From NCBI GenBank assembly GCA_018433595.1, contig JAHDQY010000019.1:1-64000 (forward strand): a stretch of DNA of 64,000 bases, given 5' to 3'. Positions 1 to 7,885 of this stretch are shown in pieces. Positions within the stretch are counted from its first letter, which is position 1; each line of letters starts with the position of its first letter. The notes beneath the pieces are model-generated. The model was not told the DNA's origin. It made no database searches and was given only the letters and a program-made list of their open reading frames with translations. The stretch comes from Synergistales bacterium. GTDB taxonomy: Bacteria; Synergistota; Synergistia; Synergistales; Aminithiophilaceae. The translations under genes and the position numbers were made by a program.

Positions 1-40
1 GTAGTGGAAGGGGAGAGCGTTTTGAGATACCATCAATATC

Positions 41-111
41 ACCTCGTTGGTGTGGGTTTTTGGTGTGGTGACCAAACTCTACCACCGCTCTAGCAGCGGT
101 GCCAACGAGGT
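41..111 (+). other. Structured inverted-repeat element, possible three-way-junction RNA or mobile-element end
   Basis: A 10-bp perfect outer stem (41-50 with 102-111) encloses two further hairpins, 59-64 with 71-76 and 83-89 with 95-101, and a run of five T follows (111-115). Nothing coding is evident here. It could be the 3' end of a transcript entering from the left, a terminator, or the structured end of an insertion sequence whose body lies outside the window. The strand is a guess from the T run. Confidence 0.4.
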
Positions 112-279
112 TTTTCTATGTCTTTAGCCTGCGGATACGGGCCGAATCTCCTCTTTTTCCCGCCCCTTCGTCATGGCGGCGTTCTCCAAAGGCAGCCCGC
201 CCTCTCCTTGCGACCCCGGCGACATGCCTTCGGCAGCAGAGAATCCGTCGGCAAGACAACAGGGACAGGGCGGCCGCCC

Positions 280-309
280 TTGCCCAAAAACCGCCTCTCG
301 GCCTACAAT
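280..309 (+). promoter_or_regulatory. Sigma-70-like promoter of the DUF364-moeA-binding protein operon
   Basis: TTGCCC (280-285), an 18-base spacer and TACAAT (304-309). The predicted start, near 316, falls at the edge of the operator dyad at 319-344, as expected for a repressed promoter. Confidence 0.5.
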
Positions 310-318
310 GACGGGGCA

Positions 319-344
319 CAAAATAGCAACAGGGTTGCATTTTG
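319..344. promoter_or_regulatory. Operator dyad A
   Basis: Inverted repeat CAAAAT(A)GCAAC-AGG-GTTGCATTTTG just downstream of the predicted -10 box. Its core TAGCAACnnGGTTGCAT recurs, 15 of 17 bases identical, in the promoter of the converging ABC operon at 9806-9822. Position and sharing suggest a common repressor, which is not identified here. Confidence 0.6.
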
Positions 345-485
345 TAGCCTTCTTCGCAGAGGAGGGGTCTTCATAACGGCATCCTTTTTCCCGCGTTTTA
401 CCGCACCCTCTCAGCGGATCGTCGGCTCCCGAACCTTCGGCGCAGGGCAAGACATGCGGATCGCAGTGAAAGGCAGGGTGACACC

Positions 486-1334
486 ATGAACTTCGAGCCC
501 GGAACCATCCTGAAAGAAACGGCCGGGAGACTTCAGGCCCTCATCGGACCCGATTTTGAGAGACTCTCGCTGGAACGCACCGTTTTCGGCCTCTTTTTCA
601 CAGGCGTCAAGCTCAGCAACGGCCAAGGCGGCATCAGCTTCACCCCCGTCAAGGCCATTCCCGAAGCGGTCTGCTGCCCGACGTCGGCGCGGGCCATGCC
701 CCTTTCGGGGCGCCTGAAAGGGATGCCGGTCACCAAAATTCTCCAGGAAATGTGGGAACCGGGCAGCCCCCTGAAAAAGACCCTGGGCATAGCCGTCTTG
801 AACGCCCTTTCGGCGGGCTGCGAAAAGGAACTGGAAGGGCAAGGCTACAGCCTGGAGATCGGGGATAACGCCCTCGACCAGATCGAGATCGGCGACAATG
901 AGAAGGTAGTCGTCGTCGGAGCCCTTGTCCCCATGCTCAAACGATTGAAAAGCCGAGGGAAGCCCTTCACCATCCTCGAGATGGACCCCCGCACGCTCAA
1001 GAAGGACGAGATGCCCTTCTTCGCCCCTTCCGAGGAGGCCCCCCTGCACGTTCCCGGGGCGGATCTTCTGGTCACGACGGGAACCACCCTCGTGAACGAC
1101 ACGCTGGAAGGTCTGCTCTCCCTGGCAAAACCGGGAGCCCGGGTCGTCGTCGTCGGCCCCACGGCCAGCCAGTATCCGGAGGAGTTCTTCCGCCGCGGAG
1201 TGACCTGCCTGGGCGGCATCAAGGTCACGAAGGCCGACGGCCTGCTGGACATCCTCTCCGAGGGCGGTTCCGGGTATCATTTTTTCGGGCGTTATGCCGA
1301 ACGCACGACACTGACGAAGTCTTCGGAAAGTTGA
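486..1334 (+). CDS. DUF4213/DUF364 putative heavy-metal chelation protein
   Basis: A 282-residue cytoplasmic protein. It has the layout of the PF13938/PF04016 family: an N-terminal enolase-like domain (about 1-100, with ...KAIPEAVCCP...) and a C-terminal Rossmann-like domain (about 115-270, containing VVVVGALVPML and VVVVGPTASQYPEEFF). A Desulfitobacterium structure of this family was proposed to bind heavy metals at the domain interface; its reaction is unknown. It is the first gene of the operon, 12 bases before the moeA-like gene, downstream of a dyad shared with an ABC importer operon. A role in handling an imported metal or metal complex is inferred from this context only. Confidence 0.8.
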   Translation: MNFEPGTILKETAGRLQALIGPDFERLSLERTVFGLFFTGVKLSNGQGGISFTPVKAIPEAVCCPTSARAMPLSGRLKGMPVTKILQEMWEPGSPLKKTLGIAVLNALSAGCEKELEGQGYSLEIGDNALDQIEIGDNEKVVVVGALVPMLKRLKSRGKPFTILEMDPRTLKKDEMPFFAPSEEAPLHVPGADLLVTTGTTLVNDTLEGLLSLAKPGARVVVVGPTASQYPEEFFRRGVTCLGGIKVTKADGLLDILSEGGSGYHFFGRYAERTTLTKSSES

Positions 1335-1346
1335 GAGGCCCCTTCG

Positions 1347-2639
1347 ATGACCCCGACAAATCCGATGATCTTCAGCCCCTACGCCCCTCCCGCCGAGACG
1401 GAACCGAGGACCTCCGTCGAAAAGGCCCTGGAACTCATCCTGACCGAAGCCCGCTATGAGCTGCCCGTCGAACGGGTGCCTCTTGCGGAGGCTCTCGGCC
1501 GCGTCGTCGCCGAAGAGCTGTGCGCCCGCCACTCGCTCCCCACGGTTCTTTCGGCCCAAGTCGACGGTATCGCCGTCCGATTCGACGACCCGCCCAGCCT
1601 CCCCGACCGGACAGGAGACCGACAGTTCGCCTTCGTCGGCACCGGAACGGCCCTTCCCGAAGGCTTTGATACCGTCGTCCGGGCGGAGGACCTGGAGATT
1701 GCCGCCGACGGAACCCTGCGGATTCTGAAGGAGCCTTCCGAGAAAGGCGCCTGCACCCTTCCTCCCGGGTGGGAACTTCGGGAAGGAGAGATCCTGGTCC
1801 CTCCTGATCTGCGTCTCGAACCCCAACACCTGGGGCTTCTGGCGGCAGGCGGCCACAGGGAGATTCCCGTGCTGCGCCGCCCTCTTGTCGCCGTCCTCCC
1901 GACGGGAGACGAGCTCGTTCCGCAAGGAACGGTTCCCGGCCCGGGGCAGAACATCGATTCCAACTCCGTCTTCTTTGCCGGCTACCTGAAAGACATCGGC
2001 GCCGAACCGCTCCTCTACCCCATCACGGCGGATGACCCCGCCCTTTTGACGGAACGGCTCGAAGACGCCCTGTCGAAGGCGGACATGGTGCTGATCAACG
2101 GAGGGTCTTCCCGAGGACGCCGCGACTTTACGGCACCCGTCGTCGCCGGGCTGGGCAAGGTGCTGGTTCACGGTCTCAACTCCGCCCCGGGCAAACCCGT
2201 CCTGCTCGCCGTCATCGGCGGGAAACCCGTCATCGGGGTGCCCGGCCCCGCCCTTGCGGCCTGGTACGCCCTGGAGCACCTCATCGACCCCATGGTCAGC
2301 CGCTTTCTCGCCCAGCCGCCCCGGGAAAGAAGGAGCGTCAAGGGCCTCCTCACCCGGGAGCTGAGGTTCGAAGGCTTCCTGAAAGAGGCCCTCCTGTCGC
2401 TCCGCGTCTCGCTCTCCCGGGATGCCGACGGGCAATACCTCGTCTCGCCCTATCCCCTGAAAAACTCCATGATCACGAACTTCGTCCGCTCCGACGGCAT
2501 CCTTCGCATCCCCGAAGGAGTCGCCGGCTATGACAAGGGAGACGAAGTCGAAATCCTGCTCCTCTACCCCGAGGCGGTTATCGGAAAACGGATGGAAAAG
2601 CGACAGCTTCAGACCCTTGATGAAAGCGAGGTCTTTTAG
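1347..2639 (+). CDS. MoeA-like molybdopterin molybdenumtransferase family protein
   Basis: 430 residues with the MoeA domain order: MoeA_N (about 20-190), MoCF_biosynth fold (about 195-335) and MoeA_C (about 345-420). Recognisable family motifs are PTGDELVPQG, GGSSRGRRDF and SAPGKPVLL...GVPGPALAAW. The usual MDGYA loop reads VDGIA, so the Asp is kept and the Tyr lost. MoeA inserts molybdate or tungstate into adenylylated molybdopterin, but no other cofactor gene lies nearby. Its place between a DUF364 gene and a binding-protein gene suggests a specialised paralogue, perhaps acting on metal or a metal-pterin linked to the transporter. The next gene starts immediately after its stop codon. Confidence 0.8.
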   Translation: MTPTNPMIFSPYAPPAETEPRTSVEKALELILTEARYELPVERVPLAEALGRVVAEELCARHSLPTVLSAQVDGIAVRFDDPPSLPDRTGDRQFAFVGTGTALPEGFDTVVRAEDLEIAADGTLRILKEPSEKGACTLPPGWELREGEILVPPDLRLEPQHLGLLAAGGHREIPVLRRPLVAVLPTGDELVPQGTVPGPGQNIDSNSVFFAGYLKDIGAEPLLYPITADDPALLTERLEDALSKADMVLINGGSSRGRRDFTAPVVAGLGKVLVHGLNSAPGKPVLLAVIGGKPVIGVPGPALAAWYALEHLIDPMVSRFLAQPPRERRSVKGLLTRELRFEGFLKEALLSLRVSLSRDADGQYLVSPYPLKNSMITNFVRSDGILRIPEGVAGYDKGDEVEILLLYPEAVIGKRMEKRQLQTLDESEVF

Positions 2640-3674
2640 GTGAAAACCCCCCTGCGCGGAATCCTCATCGTTCTCGTCTGCATTTTCCTGACCGGCTCCG
2701 TTCCGGCATCAGCCAAAACGATCGTGGACATGGCCGGAAACGAGGTCGACGTCCCCGACAAGGTGGAGCGCATCCTCATCACCTGCTACGGAGGAGCGAC
2801 CCACGAACTGACCGTCCTCGGAGGAGCCGACCTCATCGTCGGCCAGCCCTCCATGAAGCCCTTCCCCCTCCTCGCCAGAATGCGTCCCGGCTTCAAGGAA
2901 CTGCCCGACGCGGGGTCCTTCAACAACGTCAACGTCGAAGAGGCCCTCAAGCTGAACCCCGACCTGGTGATCGCCAGCGTCACCTCCGCCCAGGGCAACA
3001 GGCAGCTCGCCAACGCCGGCCTGCCCGTCGTGGCCGTCCTCACGGGAAAGGCCGACATCGAGAAGCTCCAGAAGGAGTTCCTCCTCGTCGGCTCCCTCAT
3101 CGGCCGTGAAAAACGGGCGCAGCGCCTGGTCGACTACTGGCAGAAGGGATTGAAGCTGCTGGAGGAGCGCACGGCTCCGATCCCCCGGGAGGAACGCAAA
3201 CGCGTCTACTACATGTTGGGAAATTTCTTGCATACTAACGGGAGCGAATGGTGGGGCGAGTTCCTCATCATGACGGCTGGGGGGATCAACGTGGCCTCCG
3301 AACTCGGCAAGGGACGGGACATCAACGCGGAGACGCTGCTGCGGTGGGACCCCGACGAGATCATCGTCAGCGGAAACGAAGGCAGTCTTCTCCCGCTGGC
3401 GGAACTGCGGGATCATCCCCAGATCGGAACGCTCCGCGCCGTCCGTGAAAACCGCCTCCACTACTGTCCCGTAGGCGCCTTCTGGTGGGACCGTCCCTCG
3501 CCTGAGGCGATCCTGGGCTTCCTCTGGCTGGGGAAGACGCTCTACCCCTCCCGTTTCGCCGACGTCGACCTCGCCGTGGAGACGAAGGCCTTTTTCAGGG
3601 AGTTCTATGACACCACGCTGAGCGACGAGGACGTTCAGGCCTTCCTCAATCCCGACCTCCCCCTCCGCAAGTAA
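2640..3674 (+). CDS. Periplasmic binding protein, siderophore/cobalamin type (PF01497), first copy
   Basis: 344 residues starting with GTG directly after the moeA-like stop. An N-terminal signal peptide ends near ...PASA-KTIVDMAG. It has the two-lobe PF01497 layout with TIVDMAGNEVDVP at the start, NVEEALKLNPDLVI in the N lobe and ...WWDRPSPEAILGFLWLGKTLYP near the end. No lipobox cysteine is seen. No permease follows it, so it probably feeds the permease and ATPase encoded by the converging operon (8.7-9.7 kb). Its C-terminal lobe resembles the second binding protein (6813-7871) and the tail of the radical SAM protein (3810-5594). Confidence 0.85.
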   Translation: MKTPLRGILIVLVCIFLTGSVPASAKTIVDMAGNEVDVPDKVERILITCYGGATHELTVLGGADLIVGQPSMKPFPLLARMRPGFKELPDAGSFNNVNVEEALKLNPDLVIASVTSAQGNRQLANAGLPVVAVLTGKADIEKLQKEFLLVGSLIGREKRAQRLVDYWQKGLKLLEERTAPIPREERKRVYYMLGNFLHTNGSEWWGEFLIMTAGGINVASELGKGRDINAETLLRWDPDEIIVSGNEGSLLPLAELRDHPQIGTLRAVRENRLHYCPVGAFWWDRPSPEAILGFLWLGKTLYPSRFADVDLAVETKAFFREFYDTTLSDEDVQAFLNPDLPLRK

Positions 3675-3720
3675 AGGCCCTTTCTTACCTGAAAGGTCCG
3701 GGCTCCGAAAGTCTCTCTTA

Positions 3721-3764
3721 AAAGGCCCGAAGGCATTCCGTCAACGGAATGCCTTCGGGCTTTT
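3721..3764. terminator. Rho-independent terminator between converging operons
   Basis: A 16-bp perfect stem (3725-3740 with 3745-3760), TCAA loop, TTTT after it and AAA before it. It lies between the converging stop codons at 3674 and 3810, so it may serve both strands. Confidence 0.85.
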
Positions 3765-3809
3765 GCGGTGGGGGGGGGTTAGCTGATTTTGGGTGAAACG
3801 GCGTTCTTT

Positions 3810-5594
3810 CTATTTCGTCCAGGTCCAGAATCGATGAGGTTTCGCAAAAGAGCGGTTCACCTCTTCGGGATGATAGTCGCAACCGTAAAATTCCCTATAA
3901 AATTTCAGCGCTTCGGCTTCGATGTCGAAATCGTAGATATCGGGATGAAGGGTTCGGGCCATGAAGAGAAGCCCCAGTATCCAGCGGGGACTGCCGAAAT
4001 CCCAGCCGGGAGAGGGGAAGGTGTGGATCCGGCCGAGTCGGGTGGCGATCACGTCGATCCCCTTTTCCCGGCACCGGCGCCGGAAATCCTCAGGTGGCGA
4101 CGAGAGGAAGCCCGAAACGAAGATGTGTTCCGGATTCAGCTCGTTGACCTTCTCCGGCGTCAGGTTGATGCCCGGCCTCCCCTTGCATCGGACCTCTTTG
4201 TTGACGCTGACGGCACCGGCCGCCTCAAGGAGGTTGTTTTCCAGGCGCTCTCCCTTGATGTGGAAAAGAGGCGTTCCCATGGCGTAGTAGGCCCGGGGTT
4301 TTCTCGTGATGGAGGGATAGCCCCGCTTGATTTCGGCCAGTTTCCCCTCCATGTAGGAGGCAAGCGCCTCGGCTTTTTCCGAAACCCCGGCAAGCCGTCC
4401 GAAATGTCTCACCAGGAAAAGATATTTTTCAGGAATCTGAAGGTTGTCGTGGAGCAGCTTCAGCCCGTCCTCCGCAAGGACCCTTTCCCAGACGGACAGC
4501 ACCTGCTCCTGCCTTGAAACGCCGCTGGCGATGAGGATGGCCTCGATCATCTCCAGAGCCCGCGTGAAGGGGTAGCCGCCGTGAAAATCCATCTCCCGGA
4601 AGTTTCCCTCTCTGTAGGCGTCGCCTTTCACAAAGGCAAGGCTTCGGCCGCAGGCCAAGCAGCGGTTTCCTTTGAGGGTCGGTTCTCCGTCGACAAGCCG
4701 GGCCCCCATGGGACCGTAGAAGTCGCGGCGGTAGATTACCGTGCCACAGCCGGGGCAGCGGGTATCCAGGAAATCGCTTCCCGGCGAGTTGAAAAGATAG
4801 ACGTGGTTCAACGTCTTCGTGAGTTCCAGGCAGAGCGCTTCGGCCTCTGCGATGGTCGGCTCCAGGCCGGGATCGGCGCCTTCGAGGGGGAGGAAGCGCA
4901 TGATCTGAAGCGGCATGTCCCGGGAGAGCCCCCCCATGATCTCGGCCAGGCGGCGGAGTTCCCCCTTCTTTCCCCGGTGGAAGAGGCAGGAGACCTCGAC
5001 ATGGACGCCCGCTTCGTGAAAAAGCGCCATGTTCCTGATGACGGGGACGACCGTCGATCCGCCGCATTCCCGATAGACGCCCCCGGAAAGGCCTTTCACG
5101 CCGATGTTGACGAAATCGAGGAAAGGGACCAGATCCGCCAGAGACTCCTCCGTAAAGTAGGCGCTGGTGGAGCATCCGACCAGGAGGCCCCTCTCATGGG
5201 CCTTCGCCGCCACGTCGCGGAAAGTGAAATAGGAGGCCAGCGGATCGTTCATGAGGAAGACTATCCCCAGGCACTCCTCATCGACGGCCCGAGTCACCAC
5301 CTCTGCGGGCAAGAGGCGTTTCAGCGCCGGACTCTCCGGCGAGACGCCCGAGACCAGCGTGCTGGAAATGCAGCCGTTGCAGCGGAAAACGCACCCCGTC
5401 GTGGTGATCTGGAGGAACTTCCCGCCGGGATGGAAGTGAAAGAGGGGAGCCGTCTCGATCGACACGGGAGTGACCACGAGATACGCTCCGGGAGCGACCT
5501 CCTTCATGCGGCCGGCCACGTTGCGGTAACGGCCGCAGGCCCCGGTCCGGCCCTTCTCGACCGAACAGGCCCGCTCGCAGACGGGGCATCTCAT
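3810..5594 (-). CDS. Radical SAM protein (AmmeMemoRadiSam-like) fused to a binding-protein-like C-terminal lobe
   Basis: 594 residues from the ATG that overlaps the upstream stop as ATGA. An upstream in-frame ATG at 5639 is less likely. Four cysteines (C3, C6, C10, C20) form an N-terminal metal site. The radical SAM cluster motif CVFRCNGC (C68, C72, C75) opens a domain to about residue 270, then a zinc ribbon (CPGC...CLAC, about 277-317). This matches the AmmeMemoRadiSam type. Residues about 421-594 instead resemble the C lobe of PF01497 binding proteins: KPRAYYAMGTPLFHIKGERL, LTPEKVNELNPEHIFVSG, WDFGSPRWILGLLFMARTLHP. There is no signal peptide, so that lobe would be cytoplasmic. Last gene of the importer operon. 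Substrate and reaction are unknown. Confidence 0.8.
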   Translation of the reverse strand: MRCPVCERACSVEKGRTGACGRYRNVAGRMKEVAPGAYLVVTPVSIETAPLFHFHPGGKFLQITTTGCVFRCNGCISSTLVSGVSPESPALKRLLPAEVVTRAVDEECLGIVFLMNDPLASYFTFRDVAAKAHERGLLVGCSTSAYFTEESLADLVPFLDFVNIGVKGLSGGVYRECGGSTVVPVIRNMALFHEAGVHVEVSCLFHRGKKGELRRLAEIMGGLSRDMPLQIMRFLPLEGADPGLEPTIAEAEALCLELTKTLNHVYLFNSPGSDFLDTRCPGCGTVIYRRDFYGPMGARLVDGEPTLKGNRCLACGRSLAFVKGDAYREGNFREMDFHGGYPFTRALEMIEAILIASGVSRQEQVLSVWERVLAEDGLKLLHDNLQIPEKYLFLVRHFGRLAGVSEKAEALASYMEGKLAEIKRGYPSITRKPRAYYAMGTPLFHIKGERLENNLLEAAGAVSVNKEVRCKGRPGINLTPEKVNELNPEHIFVSGFLSSPPEDFRRRCREKGIDVIATRLGRIHTFPSPGWDFGSPRWILGLLFMARTLHPDIYDFDIEAEALKFYREFYGCDYHPEEVNRSFAKPHRFWTWTK

Positions 5595-6802
5595 CGGCAG
5601 GGCCTCCCCCCTCGCGATTCCTTGGCAAATCGGATCCAAAAGCCCCGATCGTCGTTGTCAATGAGAAATTTTTCGATGCCGGCCTCGGCCAGGGCGTCAC
5701 GAAACGCCTTCAGTCTGAAATCGGAGGTGCGCTCCCGGACCTGAGGTTCCCATTGGGGATCGCGCTCTCTCATCTGGGCGGTGATTTTCCTTTTCAGATC
5801 GCCGTTCCCGAAGCCGCCGCCGATCCAGGCATAGCCGCCTGGCGCCAGGACCCGCCAGACCTCTCGAAAGGCCCGGGCCGGTTCCTCCCAGAAAAAGACC
5901 GATCCCCGGCTGACGACCAGGTCCACCGAACCGCTCTCCAGAGGAATCCGATGAACATCCCCCAGGAGGGTGCCCACCCTGGAACCCCTTTCGCGCTCGG
6001 CGATGCCTTCCTCGGCGAAAGCCAGCATCTCGGGGCTGATGTCCAGAAGGAGAACCTCCAGCTCGGTGATCTCGGCAACGGCCAGACCCAGCAGGCCCGG
6101 GCCGCTTCCCAAATCGAGACAGCGACCCCGGGTGATCCCCGTCTCTTCCTTGATGCGCTCCGCCACGACCGGATAAAGAGGGGCAAAGACCTCCCTGGCC
6201 GTCCTGACAAACTGTGCAGCGTCGGTCTTTTTCATCTCTGCTCCCTCCAGGAAAGGGGATGCCCCCGTCAGGTGACGCTCCGAAACAAGCCGCAGGAGCT
6301 CCGGCAAAAGGCCGTCCCGATTGTCGGAAGTCACCTCCACGACCCGCACATCCTGTCTGCCGCGGATCTTGCGCGGGAGCGAAGCCCCCGATCGCTTGAG
6401 GACGCCCAGGACCGGCAGCGGCGAATCGAGGCAGGCCATGACGGCATCGTGAAAGGCCATGGCCCTTTCCTCGAAAAAACCGATCTCGTCCATAACGACG
6501 GCGTCAAAACGATCCTCCAGGGCCTTCCTCAAAAGAGACGCCCCCAAACCGTCAAAGGCCGACGTCAGAGCCTCGAAGCCCCGGTCGGTGCGCCGGGCGA
6601 TCAGGGATGAAGGCGCCCCATGAGCGGCACCGAAAGGCTCGATACAATAACCGCACATTCCTGTCCCATCGAAGGCGGGTCGCGTCCGGAAGCCGCCGAT
6701 CCTCCAATTCAGCCTTCGAAGCAGTCTGCCGAGGAGGGTACTCTTGCCCGCGCCGACGGGGCCGGTCAAAAAGAGATTGAAAGGTGCGTTCTCTCCGGCC
6801 AC
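5591..6802 (-). CDS. THEP1-type nucleoside-triphosphatase fused to a class I SAM methyltransferase
   Basis: 403 residues. The N-terminal half (about 1-185) has the NTPase_1/THEP1 pattern: Walker A GPVGAGKST at 14-22, a conserved GGFRTRP-type strand, and Walker B VVMDEIGFFE. The C-terminal half (about 205-395) is a Rossmann methyltransferase with motif I LDLGSGPGLLGLAV near 229 and a following acidic strand LLLDISPEML. Methyltransferases of this kind act on small molecules or tetrapyrroles. An internal Met near residue 189 could give the methyltransferase alone, but the frame is continuous. It lies 10 bases after the binding-protein gene and overlaps the radical SAM gene. It probably modifies a small molecule handled by this transport locus. 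Confidence 0.8.
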   Translation of the reverse strand: MAGENAPFNLFLTGPVGAGKSTLLGRLLRRLNWRIGGFRTRPAFDGTGMCGYCIEPFGAAHGAPSSLIARRTDRGFEALTSAFDGLGASLLRKALEDRFDAVVMDEIGFFEERAMAFHDAVMACLDSPLPVLGVLKRSGASLPRKIRGRQDVRVVEVTSDNRDGLLPELLRLVSERHLTGASPFLEGAEMKKTDAAQFVRTAREVFAPLYPVVAERIKEETGITRGRCLDLGSGPGLLGLAVAEITELEVLLLDISPEMLAFAEEGIAERERGSRVGTLLGDVHRIPLESGSVDLVVSRGSVFFWEEPARAFREVWRVLAPGGYAWIGGGFGNGDLKRKITAQMRERDPQWEPQVRERTSDFRLKAFRDALAEAGIEKFLIDNDDRGFWIRFAKESRGGRPCR

Positions 6803-6812
6803 GGTGCCCCTC

Positions 6813-7871
6813 CTACTTCTTCCGCATCGAACGGATCAGGATTTCCCGGGCCTCTTCCTCACCCAGGTCGTAGTGCCAGAAAAGGCGGTAGAAGTTTCGG
6901 GCTTCCTCGACGATATCGAAGTCGAAAATCTCCGGATAGAGCAGGTTGGCCAGCCATCTCAAACCCAGGACGCGGTTCACCGACGGCGGACGGTCGAACC
7001 AGCAGAAGGGATTGTCCGGAACGGCGTAGACGTGGCCGCTCTTCACGGCCTCGATATCCTTCCAGTGGGTATCGCCTGCAATGCCCTCGCTGTAGCCGCC
7101 CCGAGAAGCTCCCCAGGCGATGATCAGGTCCGGGTTCCAGAGGAGAATCTGCTCCATGGATACGGACGACATCCCGACCTGAGGGCCCATGGGCACCTCA
7201 GCCACGTTGACGCCGCCCGCCAGATCCAGCACCTGGGTGTGGATGGAGCCGGCCGGATCGGTTTTCCGGCCGTCGGGCCCTTCGGCGTAGTAGACCCGGA
7301 CTTTCTTGTCCTGAGGAATTCGAGCGGCCCTGTCGGCGATGGAGCGGACCGTCTCCCGGCAATACCGGGCCAGGACCTCGGCCCGCTCTTCCTCTCCCAG
7401 AAGCTTTCCCAGGAAAAGATAGGATTCGTCGAGGCGCGTCAGCTCGTTGTCCACAAGAACCACAGGGATGCCCGTCTGACTCTGCAGCTTGTCCGCGAAG
7501 GACCGGGCCGTCTCGTTGATGAAGGACATGGAGACGAAAAGATCCGGCTTGAGGGCCATGATCTCCTCCAGGTTACCCGTCTGGGTGGAAAACCAGCCGC
7601 CGATGACGGGCAGGTCACGATATTCGGCGGGGAGGAAATGCTTCTCTCCGGGTCTGAGCTCGTAGTTCCACCCCATCAGCTGATCGGGGGCCAGGGTGTA
7701 GATCAGGGTCGTCCCGATGGGGTTCGTGGAATAGACCTTCCGGGGGGAGACGGGGACGACAAGAGGCCTCCCCGCCATGTCCACGATCTCCCGCGTCTGG
7801 CCGGCCAGCGCGGCGGCGGAGAGGCAGAGCAGGAAAAAGGCGGTGGCAAGCGACAATCTGAACCTCTTCAA
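6813..7871 (-). CDS. Periplasmic binding protein, siderophore/cobalamin type (PF01497), second copy
   Basis: 352 residues using a TTG start at 7871, with AGGAG eight bases upstream. A longer frame from 7910 would overlap the ATPase gene and has no site. The signal peptide is KRFRLSLATAFFLLCLSAAALA, ending at AGQTREIVDMAG. The N lobe has GNLEEIMALKPDLFVSM and the C lobe NPFCWFDRPPSVNRVLG...LYPEIFDFD. It is encoded 14 bases after its ATPase and is the natural partner of the permease at 8689-9741. The ligand is unknown. The family takes iron-siderophores, cobalamin, heme and other metal chelates. Confidence 0.88.
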   Translation of the reverse strand: MKRFRLSLATAFFLLCLSAAALAGQTREIVDMAGRPLVVPVSPRKVYSTNPIGTTLIYTLAPDQLMGWNYELRPGEKHFLPAEYRDLPVIGGWFSTQTGNLEEIMALKPDLFVSMSFINETARSFADKLQSQTGIPVVLVDNELTRLDESYLFLGKLLGEEERAEVLARYCRETVRSIADRAARIPQDKKVRVYYAEGPDGRKTDPAGSIHTQVLDLAGGVNVAEVPMGPQVGMSSVSMEQILLWNPDLIIAWGASRGGYSEGIAGDTHWKDIEAVKSGHVYAVPDNPFCWFDRPPSVNRVLGLRWLANLLYPEIFDFDIVEEARNFYRLFWHYDLGEEEAREILIRSMRKK

Positions 7872-7885
7872 GATGACGGCTCCTT

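Larger units (their letters stand above)
112..485. other. Non-coding upstream region of the first operon
   Basis: About 370 bases without a convincing gene. Open frames here lack a ribosome-binding site and family features. It holds the promoter (280-309), the operator dyad (319-344) and a leader of roughly 170 bases. The leader contains the octamer GCGGATCG twice (about 417 and 458). No known riboswitch class was recognised in it. Confidence 0.5.

Noticed and set aside
350-485. Possible molybdenum-cofactor or cobalamin riboswitch in the leader before the DUF364 gene
   Set aside because: The expected conserved cores of these classes were not found; only a repeated octamer was seen.
118-489. 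Open frame in the first intergenic region
   Set aside because: It runs through the promoter and operator and lacks a start site and recognisable composition.
411-2435. Very long minus-strand open frame opposite the DUF364 and moeA-like genes
   Set aside because: It mirrors the codons of genuine plus-strand genes in GC-rich DNA, has no ribosome-binding site and no domain pattern.
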